DNA of 13,654 bases, taken from NCBI GenBank assembly GCA_039816955.1, contig JBCBWU010000200.1, positions 1 through 13,654 on the forward strand, read 5' to 3'. Positions 1 through 6,266 of the stretch are shown here, in pieces (the first letter of the stretch is position 1; every line of letters begins with the position of its first letter). The stretch is from Lewinella sp039816955 (GTDB taxonomy: Bacteria > Bacteroidota > Bacteroidia > Chitinophagales > Saprospiraceae). The position numbers and the translations under genes were made by a program. The notes beneath the pieces are model-generated. The model was not told where the DNA came from and did no database searches. It saw nothing but the letters and a program-made list of their open reading frames with translations.

Positions 1-888
1 CTCGTTGTGCACGCGGGCCTGCAAGCACAGGACGAAGCTATTTTTATGCACTACACGGTGAGCCCTATCCTGATCAACCCAGGAGCAGCGGGGTTCAACG
101 AGAACTATAATTTGCAGTTCAATGCCCGCATGCAATGGAGCGGTTTTGAAGATGCACCGCGCACCATCGCTGCCCGCTACAATGGTCCTCTGGGCCGTAC
201 CTTTGGTTTGGGTATTGGTGTATGGTCGGAAAGAGCGGCTCAACTCAGCCGTAGCAAATTGCAGCTGGATTATGCCTTTCGCTACCCCATTAATGATGAC
301 TGGAAGTTGTCTTTTGGCTTCTTCACAGAATTTCAACAGCTCACAGTAGATGGCGATATCACCAGTAGCCCATTCTATGATCCGGCGGATGATGTGTTGG
401 AGGCACTATTGAATGGTGACGGTCAGTTTGATGCTGCACTTGGAATCTATGGTACCTTCCGTGAGAATACCTACGGTGGTCTTACCTTCAATAATCTAGT
501 GAGTAGCCGACTATCCACAATCGCCGGTACTGGTACCAGTGAGTCCTTTTTCAGTTTCTACACTTTCCTGATAGGTCATCGCTTTGAGCTGACTGATCAG
601 AAGGTATCGTTAGAGCCATCTCTGATGATGCGCCAGATTCGTAACGCGCCTTATCAGATGGACTTAAACCTGAAAGCGGGTTTCTTGGATGACCAGTTAG
701 TGGCAGGGCTGTCCTACCGCGCTGGTTTGGGAGCAATGGGTATCCTTTTGGGTACACGCCTGACCAACTTCAATTTGTATTATTCCTACGATGTGTCTTT
801 CCAGCGTTTCCAGAAGTACAATACGGGATCGCACGAGATTACAGTAGCGCTACAGTTTAAGAAGCGCGATAAAAAGAAAACAGACTAA
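1..888 (+). CDS. PorP/SprF family type IX secretion outer-membrane protein, 5' end outside window
   Basis: The reading frame is open from base 1. The first visible residues (LVVHAGLQAQ, then DEAIF) read as the end of a signal peptide with cleavage after the AQ, so the true start lies left of the window and the GTG at position 7 is not a start. The visible 295 residues match the PorP/SprF family: the MHYTVSPILINPGAAGF motif directly after the signal peptide, followed by alternating amphipathic strands with many Gly/aromatic pairs (for example FGLGIGVW, YGGLTFNNLV) and a basic tail ending KKRDKKKTD. The family forms outer-membrane beta-barrels that work with the T9SS. SprF-type members are needed for export of a neighbouring SprB-like adhesin, PorP for gingipain-type cargo. 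Saprospiria typically have many paralogs, often downstream of a large cargo gene that would lie off the left edge here. Family assignment is firm; the specific partner is unknown. Confidence 0.9.
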   Translation, partial: LVVHAGLQAQDEAIFMHYTVSPILINPGAAGFNENYNLQFNARMQWSGFEDAPRTIAARYNGPLGRTFGLGIGVWSERAAQLSRSKLQLDYAFRYPINDDWKLSFGFFTEFQQLTVDGDITSSPFYDPADDVLEALLNGDGQFDAALGIYGTFRENTYGGLTFNNLVSSRLSTIAGTGTSESFFSFYTFLIGHRFELTDQKVSLEPSLMMRQIRNAPYQMDLNLKAGFLDDQLVAGLSYRAGLGAMGILLGTRLTNFNLYYSYDVSFQRFQKYNTGSHEITVALQFKKRDKKKTD

Positions 889-966
889 TAGCGTCTGCTT
901 AAGAACCAACTTCAGTAATTCCACGTATTGGTTCATTATCTCAAAAACTGAGAATCAACAACTGTG
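889..966 (+). other. 3' untranslated segment of the porP-like gene with two small inverted repeats
   Basis: Two perfect inverted repeats lie between the stop codon and the terminator. One is GAACCAA (903-909) with TTGGTTC (928-934). The other is TCTCA/TGAGA around AAAAC near 939-953. Neither is followed by a T tract, so they look like 3' UTR structure rather than terminators. They could be chance. Confidence 0.35.
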
Positions 967-1003
967 AGTCGTTATCATCTGCCGATGATGACGACTTTTT
1001 TTT
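967..1003 (+). terminator. Intrinsic terminator after the porP-like gene
   Basis: The 13-nt arm 967-979 (AGTCGTTATCATC) pairs with 984-996 (GATGATGACGACT) with a single G-U wobble. The loop is TGCC (980-983). A run of eight T follows at 996-1003. It lies 78 bases after the porP stop in the correct orientation and is a textbook rho-independent terminator. Confidence 0.88.
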
Positions 1004-1256
1004 GGCACGGTCTTTGGCTATCTACTATCGTAAGTGAACACGTATCGGTGTACTTGGAGTAAACGTACTCTTGCCGTGACGCTATCTAACAAAGTGCCTC
1101 GATCTTCTGACAGAGGATTAATGATCTGGCCTTTACGGCCCAAGAGATAGTGATATAGTGTTCAATTATCAGTCTTTCCCGATGTGATAAAGACTGTACT
1201 TCGGGCAGCGTCTATGGGGGGTGAGGCCCACTCTAGGCTGGCTGTCCGAAGTTTTT
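1004..1256 (+). ncRNA. Candidate structured non-coding RNA ending in its own terminator
   Basis: No convincing protein frame is present, but nested complementary segments are dense. GGCAC (1004-1008) pairs with GTGCC (1094-1098), extended by TTTG/CAAA (1013-1016 with 1090-1093). AAGT-GA-ACAC (1032-1041) pairs with GTGT-ACTT (1048-1055). GAGTA/TACTC (1057-1061 with 1066-1070) closes an AACG loop. CAGTCTTT/AAAGACTG (1170-1177 with 1189-1196) is a perfect 8-bp stem whose loop CCCGA (1178-1182) can pair with TCGGG (1201-1205) to form an H-type pseudoknot. A 12-bp terminator stem closes the segment. I do not recognise a known family: the tmRNA, RNase P and SRP RNA signature sequences are absent. 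The 5' end is arbitrary and no clear promoter is visible. It could also be decayed intergenic DNA with chance pairing. Confidence 0.4.
1198..1256 (+). terminator. Terminator-like stem closing the candidate RNA
   Basis: ACTTCGGGCAGC (1198-1209) pairs with GCTGTCCGAAGT (1241-1252), 12 bp with one G-U wobble, followed by T at 1252-1256. The 31-nt loop has its own small pairing (TGGG/CCCA and CTA/TAG). The orientation is plus. The 5' arm contains TCGGG, which can alternatively pair with the upstream loop at 1178-1182, so terminator and pseudoknot would compete. Confidence 0.6.
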
Positions 1257-1351
1257 AAAAGAAAATTAGAAAAAAATTGATATATCCGTAACTTTCATGT
1301 GTTGCCCGCGTAAAAGACAAACGATAAGGCGATTGGATTGTATGTGATTCA

Positions 1352-1425
1352 CAAGAACCGTTTTCAAGTGTATTCTTAAATCGGTTTTTGGGATGGCCTC
1401 TTCCCTTGAGGGAGGGGCTTTTTTT
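1352..1425 (+). ncRNA. Second candidate small RNA (3' portion) upstream of a strong terminator
   Basis: CAAGAACCG (1352-1360) pairs with CGGTTTTTG (1382-1390), 9 bp with one G-U. An inner AAG/CTT lies within the 21-nt loop. Five bases later comes a strong terminator hairpin with a T tract. No gene precedes this terminator on the plus strand within the last 500 bases, so it may end a short RNA that begins somewhere after 1257. TAACTTTC at 1289-1296 differs by one base from the Bacteroidota -7 consensus TAnnTTTG and could be its promoter, but no -33 element is evident. The RNA could equally be the tail of the preceding candidate if termination at 1256 is incomplete. Confidence 0.35.
1396..1425 (+). 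terminator. Intrinsic terminator with no upstream protein gene
   Basis: A 9-bp stem 1396-1404 with 1410-1418 (GC-rich, two G-U wobbles), loop CTTGA (1405-1409), is followed by seven T at 1419-1425. Orientation is plus. It is the third plus-strand terminator within 460 bp and the strongest evidence that some plus-strand transcript ends here. Confidence 0.75.
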
Positions 1426-1444
1426 ATTGCCCCAACCCGGATTC

Positions 1445-1500
1445 CTATGCGTCTCCAGACGCGCAGAAGTAAAGATGCATAGACGAAGTCTAACTACTTC
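1445..1500. repeat. REP-like cluster of short palindromes
   Basis: Several perfect dyads are packed into about 55 bases. GCGTC/GACGC surrounds TCCA (1449-1462). TAGAC/GTCTA surrounds GAA (about 1480-1492). CTATGC (1445-1450) pairs with GCATAG (1476-1481). AGAAGTA pairs with TACTTCT across the second hairpin. This resembles an intergenic repetitive palindromic element, but there is no second copy in this window, so repetitiveness is only suspected. Confidence 0.35.
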
Positions 1501-1518
1501 TCCACTACTCTTCCTCCT

Positions 1519-1546
1519 ACACTTTCCAACTGAATGGATAAAGTGT
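1519..1546. repeat. Inverted repeat overlapping the stop codon of the small minus-strand gene
   Basis: ACACTTT (1519-1525) pairs perfectly with AAAGTGT (1540-1546). The stem is extended by CCA/TGG (1526-1528 with 1535-1537) after a 2-nt bulge, with loop ACTGAA. It touches the last base of the stop codon of the gene at 1546-1887. No T tract follows on the minus strand, so it may stabilise the 3' end rather than terminate. Confidence 0.45.
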
Positions 1547-1887
1547 CAATCGCCAGCTTCGAATTTACTGATCACCTCGATCTCACCAATAATATTTTTA
1601 TTCATCTCGGGTAAATCCTCCGCGGGAATCCATAACTCGACATGATTCTCTGCTCCCACGGTTTGAACATCGTATTGCTTAAGAAAGTCATCTTCTACTT
1701 CAAATTTTACTACGTAGCCGCAGCCATAAGCTGGGACATTCCATGCTCTCGTAATTTGCTCTGCATATTCTTCATTTAGAACTGGATAGAAAATTGGCTG
1801 TTCTGGCAGTCTTGCAGGAAATTCCCGCCAATTGCTATTGACGATTAAATCTAACTCAGCCTGATTTACTGGTCTATACAGCATCAT
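1546..1887 (-). CDS. Small protein of the family annotated 'ADP-ribosylation/crystallin J1'
   Basis: This 113-residue cytoplasmic protein has no signal peptide or membrane segment. The start MMLYRPV and the core segments WREFPARLPEQPIFYPVLNEEYA, GCGYVVKFEVEDDFL, YDVQTVG, ELWIPAEDLPEMN and IIGEIEVI are the pattern I associate with a widespread ~110-residue bacterial family. Databases usually label it 'ADP-ribosylation/crystallin J1'. That label is inherited and no catalytic activity is established to my knowledge. The gene stands alone: its neighbours are non-coding DNA and, 185 bp away, the convergent-side hairpin of the giant paralog. Either of two adjacent ATGs (1887 or 1884) could be the start. 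An inverted repeat at 1895-1918 lies just upstream. Family membership is likely; biochemical role is unknown. Confidence 0.75.
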   Translation of the reverse strand: MMLYRPVNQAELDLIVNSNWREFPARLPEQPIFYPVLNEEYAEQITRAWNVPAYGCGYVVKFEVEDDFLKQYDVQTVGAENHVELWIPAEDLPEMNKNIIGEIEVISKFEAGD

Positions 1888-1894
1888 AACTCCA

Positions 1895-1918
1895 AGTAGT
1901 TTAACCCTATCAACTACT
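1895..1918. promoter_or_regulatory. Dyad in the leader of the small minus-strand gene
   Basis: AGTAGTT (1895-1901) and AACTACT (1912-1918) form a perfect 7-bp inverted repeat with a 10-nt spacer, 8 to 31 bases upstream of the ATG at 1887. It could be a leader hairpin or an operator. No promoter is recognisable around it. Confidence 0.25.
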
Positions 1919-2022
1919 CCATTCTATCTATAGTTCCCTAATTCCAGTTATGGCCCCGGGATGATGATATCGTAGGTGTCCCATGAAAAAACGATGGAAG
2001 AGAGCTCCTGATAGTAATGGAA

Positions 2023-2059
2023 AGTTCTCGGAGAACTAACTCAGAGTTCTCCGAGAACT
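2023..2059 (-). terminator. Perfect 15-bp inverted repeat downstream of the first giant paralog
   Basis: AGTTCTCGGAGAACT (2023-2037) and AGTTCTCCGAGAACT (2045-2059) are perfect reverse complements with a 7-nt loop, ending 13 bases after the stop codon at 2073. Each arm is itself an odd palindrome (GTTCTC-N-GAGAAC). The sequence past it on the minus strand has only short T runs, so termination without a U tract, or mRNA 3'-end protection, are both possible. The same element follows the other paralog. Confidence 0.6.
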
Positions 2060-2072
2060 AATCAATTTATTC

Positions 2073-5000
2073 CTACTGATGGACAATCAGCTTCTTAGTG
2101 ACTTGGCGCTCCCTATTGCTCAGTTGAATGAGGTAAAGCCCACCCGCCAGGTTTCTGGTGCTTAATAATAGCTGTTGTTCAGCACTGGCGACCTTATATT
2201 GCTCAATGACCTGGCCAGTGGCGTTAAAAACCTTGATTTGCAAAGTACTGGCACCAGGTAGTTCTGGCCAGGAAATTAAAGCCTGATCCGTAGCTGGGTT
2301 GGGTTGCAGACTAAAACGAAGTTGATCCACCCTTGCTTCGAATGTATTGTCAATGATCTCACAAGTAGCGCAGAGGTCGAAACATACTGCTTCTAGTGTA
2401 CTGGGTTCTTCTGCTACCGTTACTCCGCGGAAGCGCTCTTCCATAATCACAACAGTACAAGTATCAGCTACGCCATCCGCAAAGGTTTCCAGTACACCAT
2501 CCATTGGAGCTCCTAAACCAAAGCGGTAGGAATAAGTACCAGGTAGTAAATCCACCGTTACGGACCACTCACCAGTACCCATTGTGGATTCTGTTAATGG
2601 GAAATCTGTTTCCGGTAGGTCGAAAGCACCATTTAAAAATACGGCCTGCGCCTCAGCAGTGGGGTCGTAGAACGCAAAGGTGACTGCAACAGGCTGTGGT
2701 GGGATAGTGCAATTCAGGTCAGGGATGCACTCTGCAAAACAGGTATTAATTACTGTATCCTGGCTCAGCGGAGGAATCCAGCGATTATTGCCTGGATTAC
2801 TAGGCCCACACATTTGTCCGCTTAGATCTTCGTCGCAGCTGAGGTCAGGACAGTTACCATTAGCAAAACTGTAGTGGCTACTAAAACCCTCTGGTTGACG
2901 AATGGTAATGGTATAGATATCATCCCCTTCCGGGTCAGTCAGTTCGTAGGTGTCTGGGCTGCCAAAAATGCCATCTACGAGAAATACGCCGTCGCTAGCC
3001 GTTTCAACCGCCGCCATGTTGACATTGATTTCGATGTTGAAGGAATCAATGGGTGCCACGCAGTTCTCTGTATCGCAACTGCCAAAGCAGAGGTTTACGG
3101 TAGAGTCACTAAAAATAGGCTCCAATAAGCGGTAGTTGAGTTCAAAGGGCTCGGCACAATTCTGCCCACTGATGTCTTCGCGACAGCTTAGGTCGGCGCA
3201 GAGGCCGTTTGCTACGCTAAAATAAGTGGTGTAGCCTTCCGGTTGCCGGATAGTTATACTGTAGGTATTGTCCCCATCCGGATCCGTCATGGGGTAGGTA
3301 CCGGGCGGTGCAAAGTCGTTGAATAGCCAATACACGCCATCAGCGGAGACTTCACCTACTGGATCCATATTGACGTTAAAAGTGATATCGATAGAATCGG
3401 GTGCTGGTAGGCAATCTGCTAGGTTGCAACTGCCAAAGCAGAAATTGAGTGTGGTATCAGCAGTGAGCGTAGGAAAGGTCCGATAATTATTTTGCGCGAG
3501 ATCTGCGCAGTCTTGGCCGCTGAGATTTTCGGTGCAGTCTCCACCGGGGCAATTACTGATCCCGTTGGAAAATATGAAGTTGTTGACTGCATTTTCCGGA
3601 ATCTGCAGGATGTTGGTGTAGATCAGATCGCCATCACCATCAAACATGGGCGTAGCTCCCGGTGGGCCAAAGAAATCTCCAACGATGTAAACACCGGTAG
3701 GGTTAAATTCCTCATTGCTCAGATTGACATTGATGACCACCCTAAAAGTATCAATAGGAGCGAAGCAGCTATCCGAATTACAGACGCCAAAACAATCATT
3801 AAGGCTCGTATCCTGGTTAACCAGCGGCAGGAAACGGAAGTAGTCATTGACCTCGTCCGTACACCCTTGCCCACTCAAGTCTTCTGCACAAGTCAGATCG
3901 GGGCAGAGGTTATTGGTGTAGGTATAATACAGTGGTAGGCGATCTTCCGGTAGGGTAACGCTTAAGTCAAAGCGACCATCACCATCGGGATCTTGCATTT
4001 CCAATGGATGCTCATCGGCACTAACTCCCACCAGGTAAACGGTGCCTAGGTCTTCGTCTAGTGTAATGGCATTAACACTAAAGTCTACTTGGAAAGTGTC
4101 AACTGTTGTTTGGCAGGGTATTCCTGGGCAAATGCCAAAACAAGCGTTGATAATGGTGTCATTGGTGATCGGGCTGAGGATGCGGGCGAAGTCCATCGTA
4201 GGATCACCACAACCTTCATTGCTTAAGTCTTCAGCGCATTCGTAGGCCACACAAGGACCATTGAGAAAGCGATAATGCCCACTAAAACCTGGTGGTCGAT
4301 TGAGGAATAAACTATACTGGTCATCCTGAAAGGGGGAATACATCAAATGGCGCGTAGTCAAACCATTTGCGTCATTTATTTCTACAAAAACGCCCTCGTT
4401 GCTGCTCTCTTGAAAACTCATATCCAAACGGAACTCAATCCGTAAGAGGGGAGCACTTGCCTCCGTAAGAATATGACGCTGATTAACGGCCACCCCCGGA
4501 AAAATTTCTTCCTGCCCATTAGGCCAACGCACCACAATGCTATCGATACTGCTGTGATCCGCCAGGCCAAAGTGGGCTACGCTACTGTGTTGGGAGGCGT
4601 GACTTCCACCACCTGTAATTTGCCGTAGTAAGATCGGACCATCAGTTACATGAAGTGCAATCGATGAACCAATGGCATCTCGATTGGATACAGTCCCTTC
4701 CAACTTGAGCTGCACCCAGTTATGCTCGCTCACTAAGTCGTTTCGATAAAAGCGAACGTTGGCACTGATAGTAGGTTCTTCCAAGATATTGACAAAAATG
4801 TCTAAGTCTCCATCTTGGTCAAAGTCCGCATAAGCTAAGCCACGGCCACGTTCAGTGGAGTTAAATCCTGCCGTGTCGGAGATGTCAGAAAAAGTACCAT
4901 CTCCATTGTTGAGGTAGAGTTTATCCGGATCAATACGATCCGTAAGAATGAACTCAGCGGCGGGGATGTAACCATTGGAGACCAGCAAGTCCTCGTACAA

Positions 5001-6062
5001 GTCGTTGTTAACATCTGCGAAAGCGTTGCCCCAACTGGTAACGCGAAGATCATTTACCGTACGGTCATTTTGTACGCCCACGGCAGTTGCTACATCCGTG
5101 AAAAACAGGTTTCCGTCATTATTGAGTAGCGCATTATCGTCGATGTTGCTGACGTAATAATCATAATCCAGGTCTAAGTCATAATCTCCCCAAGCAATGC
5201 CCATGCCGTATAGGCCGATGTGGATATCGTTGATAGTGTCCGTTTCGGGCCGATCAAAGGTGCCCGTACTGCTATTGTTGAGGAGCATCTGATTGGGGAC
5301 AATAAACTGCCCAAAATCATTAATGGCGTAGAGATCTGTATCGCCATCACCTTCAAAATCAAGATTGGTGACGGCCAGGCCACAACCGTTACCGGCTACA
5401 TTTAATTCGACGGCCGCTGGGGTGAAGGTGAGATTACCATTGTTGTGATAAAAGAAGTTCTCGTAGCAGTCGTGATCAAAGCCGTTTACTTCCCCATCCT
5501 CATCCGTAGTAACACGCGTTTCTTCCACGTAGTTGACCACATAGATATCCAGAAAACCGTCCTGATCGTGATCCAAAAAGGTAGCACTTACTGAACGTGC
5601 AGCGGAGGAAATATTGGCCAGTGCTCCAATCTCGGTGAACGTTCCATCGCCATTATTCCTAAAGAGCAGATCGCGCCGGATAGAGCCGAAATCATTGTTA
5701 AAGCCATAAGTGGTGACGTAAATTTCGCGATAGCCATCATTGTCAATATCGCCAGTAGTAACGCCGGCAGTGTAATAAGTGCCGGTGACCTCCAGTCCAA
5801 TTCCTTCTGATACATTGGTAAAGCTGCCGTCCCCATCATTACGGTACAGTTGATCAGGGTTTTTACCGCCGGTGAAATAGAAGTCTTCATCTCCGTCATT
5901 ATCATAATCGAAGAAGGCTACTCCACCACCGATGTAATTCCAATCATCGTAGGAGTAGGTTATGCCAAGGTCTGCGCTAATTTCGGTGAAAGTCTGAGCG
6001 GGGAGTTTAAGCGTGCAAAATGCTAGCGCAAGACTAACAAGTAAGGGCGTAGTTATTCTCAT
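2073..6062 (-). CDS. Giant T9SS-exported FG-GAP/ASPIC-UnbV protein with cysteine modules, copy 1
   Basis: This is a 1329-residue exported protein. Order: signal peptide about 1-23 (ending LKLPAQ); seven FG-GAP/VCBS repeats with Asp-rich calcium-type loops near residues 52, 104, 163, 234, 293, 350 and 413, predicting a seven-bladed propeller as in the CRTAC1 family; an ASPIC/UnbV domain about 448-532 (NWVQLKLEGTVSNRDAIG, GGGSHASQHS, VRWPNGQEE); six modules of about 110 residues (540-1234) resembling E-set/CBM48-like folds; and a T9SS type A sorting domain (1250-1329; LQPNPATD, FNATGQVI, LAGGLYLIQL). Modules 1-5 each have six cysteines at fixed spacing. The fifth propeller loop (DYDLDLDYD) has lost the usual Gly. 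I start at 6062, not the in-frame ATG at 6080, because only the 6062 Met is preserved in copy 2 and it directly precedes the signal peptide. It is predicted to be surface-attached or released. Its ligand is unknown, and the modules lack the Trp typical of starch binding. Confidence 0.88.
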   Translation of the reverse strand: MRITTPLLVSLALAFCTLKLPAQTFTEISADLGITYSYDDWNYIGGGVAFFDYDNDGDEDFYFTGGKNPDQLYRNDGDGSFTNVSEGIGLEVTGTYYTAGVTTGDIDNDGYREIYVTTYGFNNDFGSIRRDLLFRNNGDGTFTEIGALANISSAARSVSATFLDHDQDGFLDIYVVNYVEETRVTTDEDGEVNGFDHDCYENFFYHNNGNLTFTPAAVELNVAGNGCGLAVTNLDFEGDGDTDLYAINDFGQFIVPNQMLLNNSSTGTFDRPETDTINDIHIGLYGMGIAWGDYDLDLDYDYYVSNIDDNALLNNDGNLFFTDVATAVGVQNDRTVNDLRVTSWGNAFADVNNDLYEDLLVSNGYIPAAEFILTDRIDPDKLYLNNGDGTFSDISDTAGFNSTERGRGLAYADFDQDGDLDIFVNILEEPTISANVRFYRNDLVSEHNWVQLKLEGTVSNRDAIGSSIALHVTDGPILLRQITGGGSHASQHSSVAHFGLADHSSIDSIVVRWPNGQEEIFPGVAVNQRHILTEASAPLLRIEFRLDMSFQESSNEGVFVEINDANGLTTRHLMYSPFQDDQYSLFLNRPPGFSGHYRFLNGPCVAYECAEDLSNEGCGDPTMDFARILSPITNDTIINACFGICPGIPCQTTVDTFQVDFSVNAITLDEDLGTVYLVGVSADEHPLEMQDPDGDGRFDLSVTLPEDRLPLYYTYTNNLCPDLTCAEDLSGQGCTDEVNDYFRFLPLVNQDTSLNDCFGVCNSDSCFAPIDTFRVVINVNLSNEEFNPTGVYIVGDFFGPPGATPMFDGDGDLIYTNILQIPENAVNNFIFSNGISNCPGGDCTENLSGQDCADLAQNNYRTFPTLTADTTLNFCFGSCNLADCLPAPDSIDITFNVNMDPVGEVSADGVYWLFNDFAPPGTYPMTDPDGDNTYSITIRQPEGYTTYFSVANGLCADLSCREDISGQNCAEPFELNYRLLEPIFSDSTVNLCFGSCDTENCVAPIDSFNIEINVNMAAVETASDGVFLVDGIFGSPDTYELTDPEGDDIYTITIRQPEGFSSHYSFANGNCPDLSCDEDLSGQMCGPSNPGNNRWIPPLSQDTVINTCFAECIPDLNCTIPPQPVAVTFAFYDPTAEAQAVFLNGAFDLPETDFPLTESTMGTGEWSVTVDLLPGTYSYRFGLGAPMDGVLETFADGVADTCTVVIMEERFRGVTVAEEPSTLEAVCFDLCATCEIIDNTFEARVDQLRFSLQPNPATDQALISWPELPGASTLQIKVFNATGQVIEQYKVASAEQQLLLSTRNLAGGLYLIQLSNRERQVTKKLIVHQ
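2361..4445 (-). repeat. Six tandem ~110-residue modules in copy 1
   Basis: Residues 540-1234 consist of six homologous modules. Modules 1-5 share C-x4-C-x8-C-x22-C-x3-C-x4-C. Cysteines are at 604/609/618/641/645/650, 720/725/734/757/761/766, 838/843/852/875/879/884, 955/960/969/992/996/1001 and 1071/1076/1085/1108/1112/1118; only the last gap of module 5 is longer, by one. Module 6 keeps the E-set core and the final CFxxCxxC but lacks the first cysteine trio. Modules 4 and 5 are the most alike (TITIRQPEGF vs SITIRQPEGY), suggesting the latest internal duplication. The even cysteine number in an exported protein suggests disulfides. Confidence 0.85.
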
Positions 6063-6088
6063 GGGACCGTATGTTGTCATAAAACACT

Positions 6089-6107
6089 AGGGAAGATAGC
6101 AAGTCTT
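6089..6107 (-). promoter_or_regulatory. Conserved leader box, possible promoter, copy 1
   Basis: AGGGAAGATAGCAAGTCTT (plus-strand text) matches the leader of the other paralog with two differences in 19 bases, 27-45 bases upstream of the chosen start. Sequence further upstream does not align. On the minus strand it contains TATCTTCC, a partial match to the Bacteroidota -7 element TAnnTTTG. Promoter identity is inferred; conservation between copies is seen directly. Confidence 0.35.
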
Positions 6108-6211
6108 GACCTGATAGACGGCAACATCTACTCATAATCCCACTATTGCCGGAGTCGATCAAAAGTTGTGTGAGGAGGGACTGGAGTATCGGAGCCAGCA
6201 AAGTGATGGTC

Positions 6212-6244
6212 AGTTCTCGAAGAACTCAATGTTCTCCGAGAACT
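6212..6244 (-). terminator. Inverted repeat downstream of the second giant paralog
   Basis: The arms at 6212-6225 and 6231-6244 (AGTTCTCGAAGAAC with GTTCTCCGAGAACT) pair over 14 positions with loop TCAAT, 22 bases after the stop at 6267. The single imperfect position is A against C on the plus strand. On the minus strand this becomes a G-U wobble, so the hairpin is intact specifically in RNA made from these genes. It separates the two giant genes into distinct transcription units if it terminates. Confidence 0.6.
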
Positions 6245-6266
6245 TGCCCAAAATATTTAACTCATT

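Noticed and set aside
1121..1150. Tiny frame (MIWPLRPKR) inside the structured RNA segment, considered as a leader peptide or tmRNA tag
   Set aside because: There is no downstream gene to attenuate, it does not resemble a tmRNA tag, and it coincides with a GGCC/GGCC hairpin. It is likely chance.
889..1545. tRNA, tmRNA, RNase P RNA or SRP RNA in the gene-free stretch
   Set aside because: I found no TPsiC-arm consensus, and none of the conserved core motifs of these RNAs on either strand.
1388..1645. Plus-strand 85-residue open frame
   Set aside because: It begins inside the terminator hairpin, runs through the palindrome cluster and overlaps the end of the real minus-strand gene. Its composition is not protein-like.
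3492..3938. Plus-strand 148-residue frame antisense to giant copy 1
   Set aside because: It lies inside the Asp/Cys-rich repeat coding region. The opposite strand of such codons stays open by composition, and similar shadows recur across both copies.
2361..4445. CRISPR array or DNA-level satellite as explanation of the repeats
   Set aside because: The periodicity is at the protein level (~110 residues) with diverged DNA; there are no short identical repeats with unique spacers.
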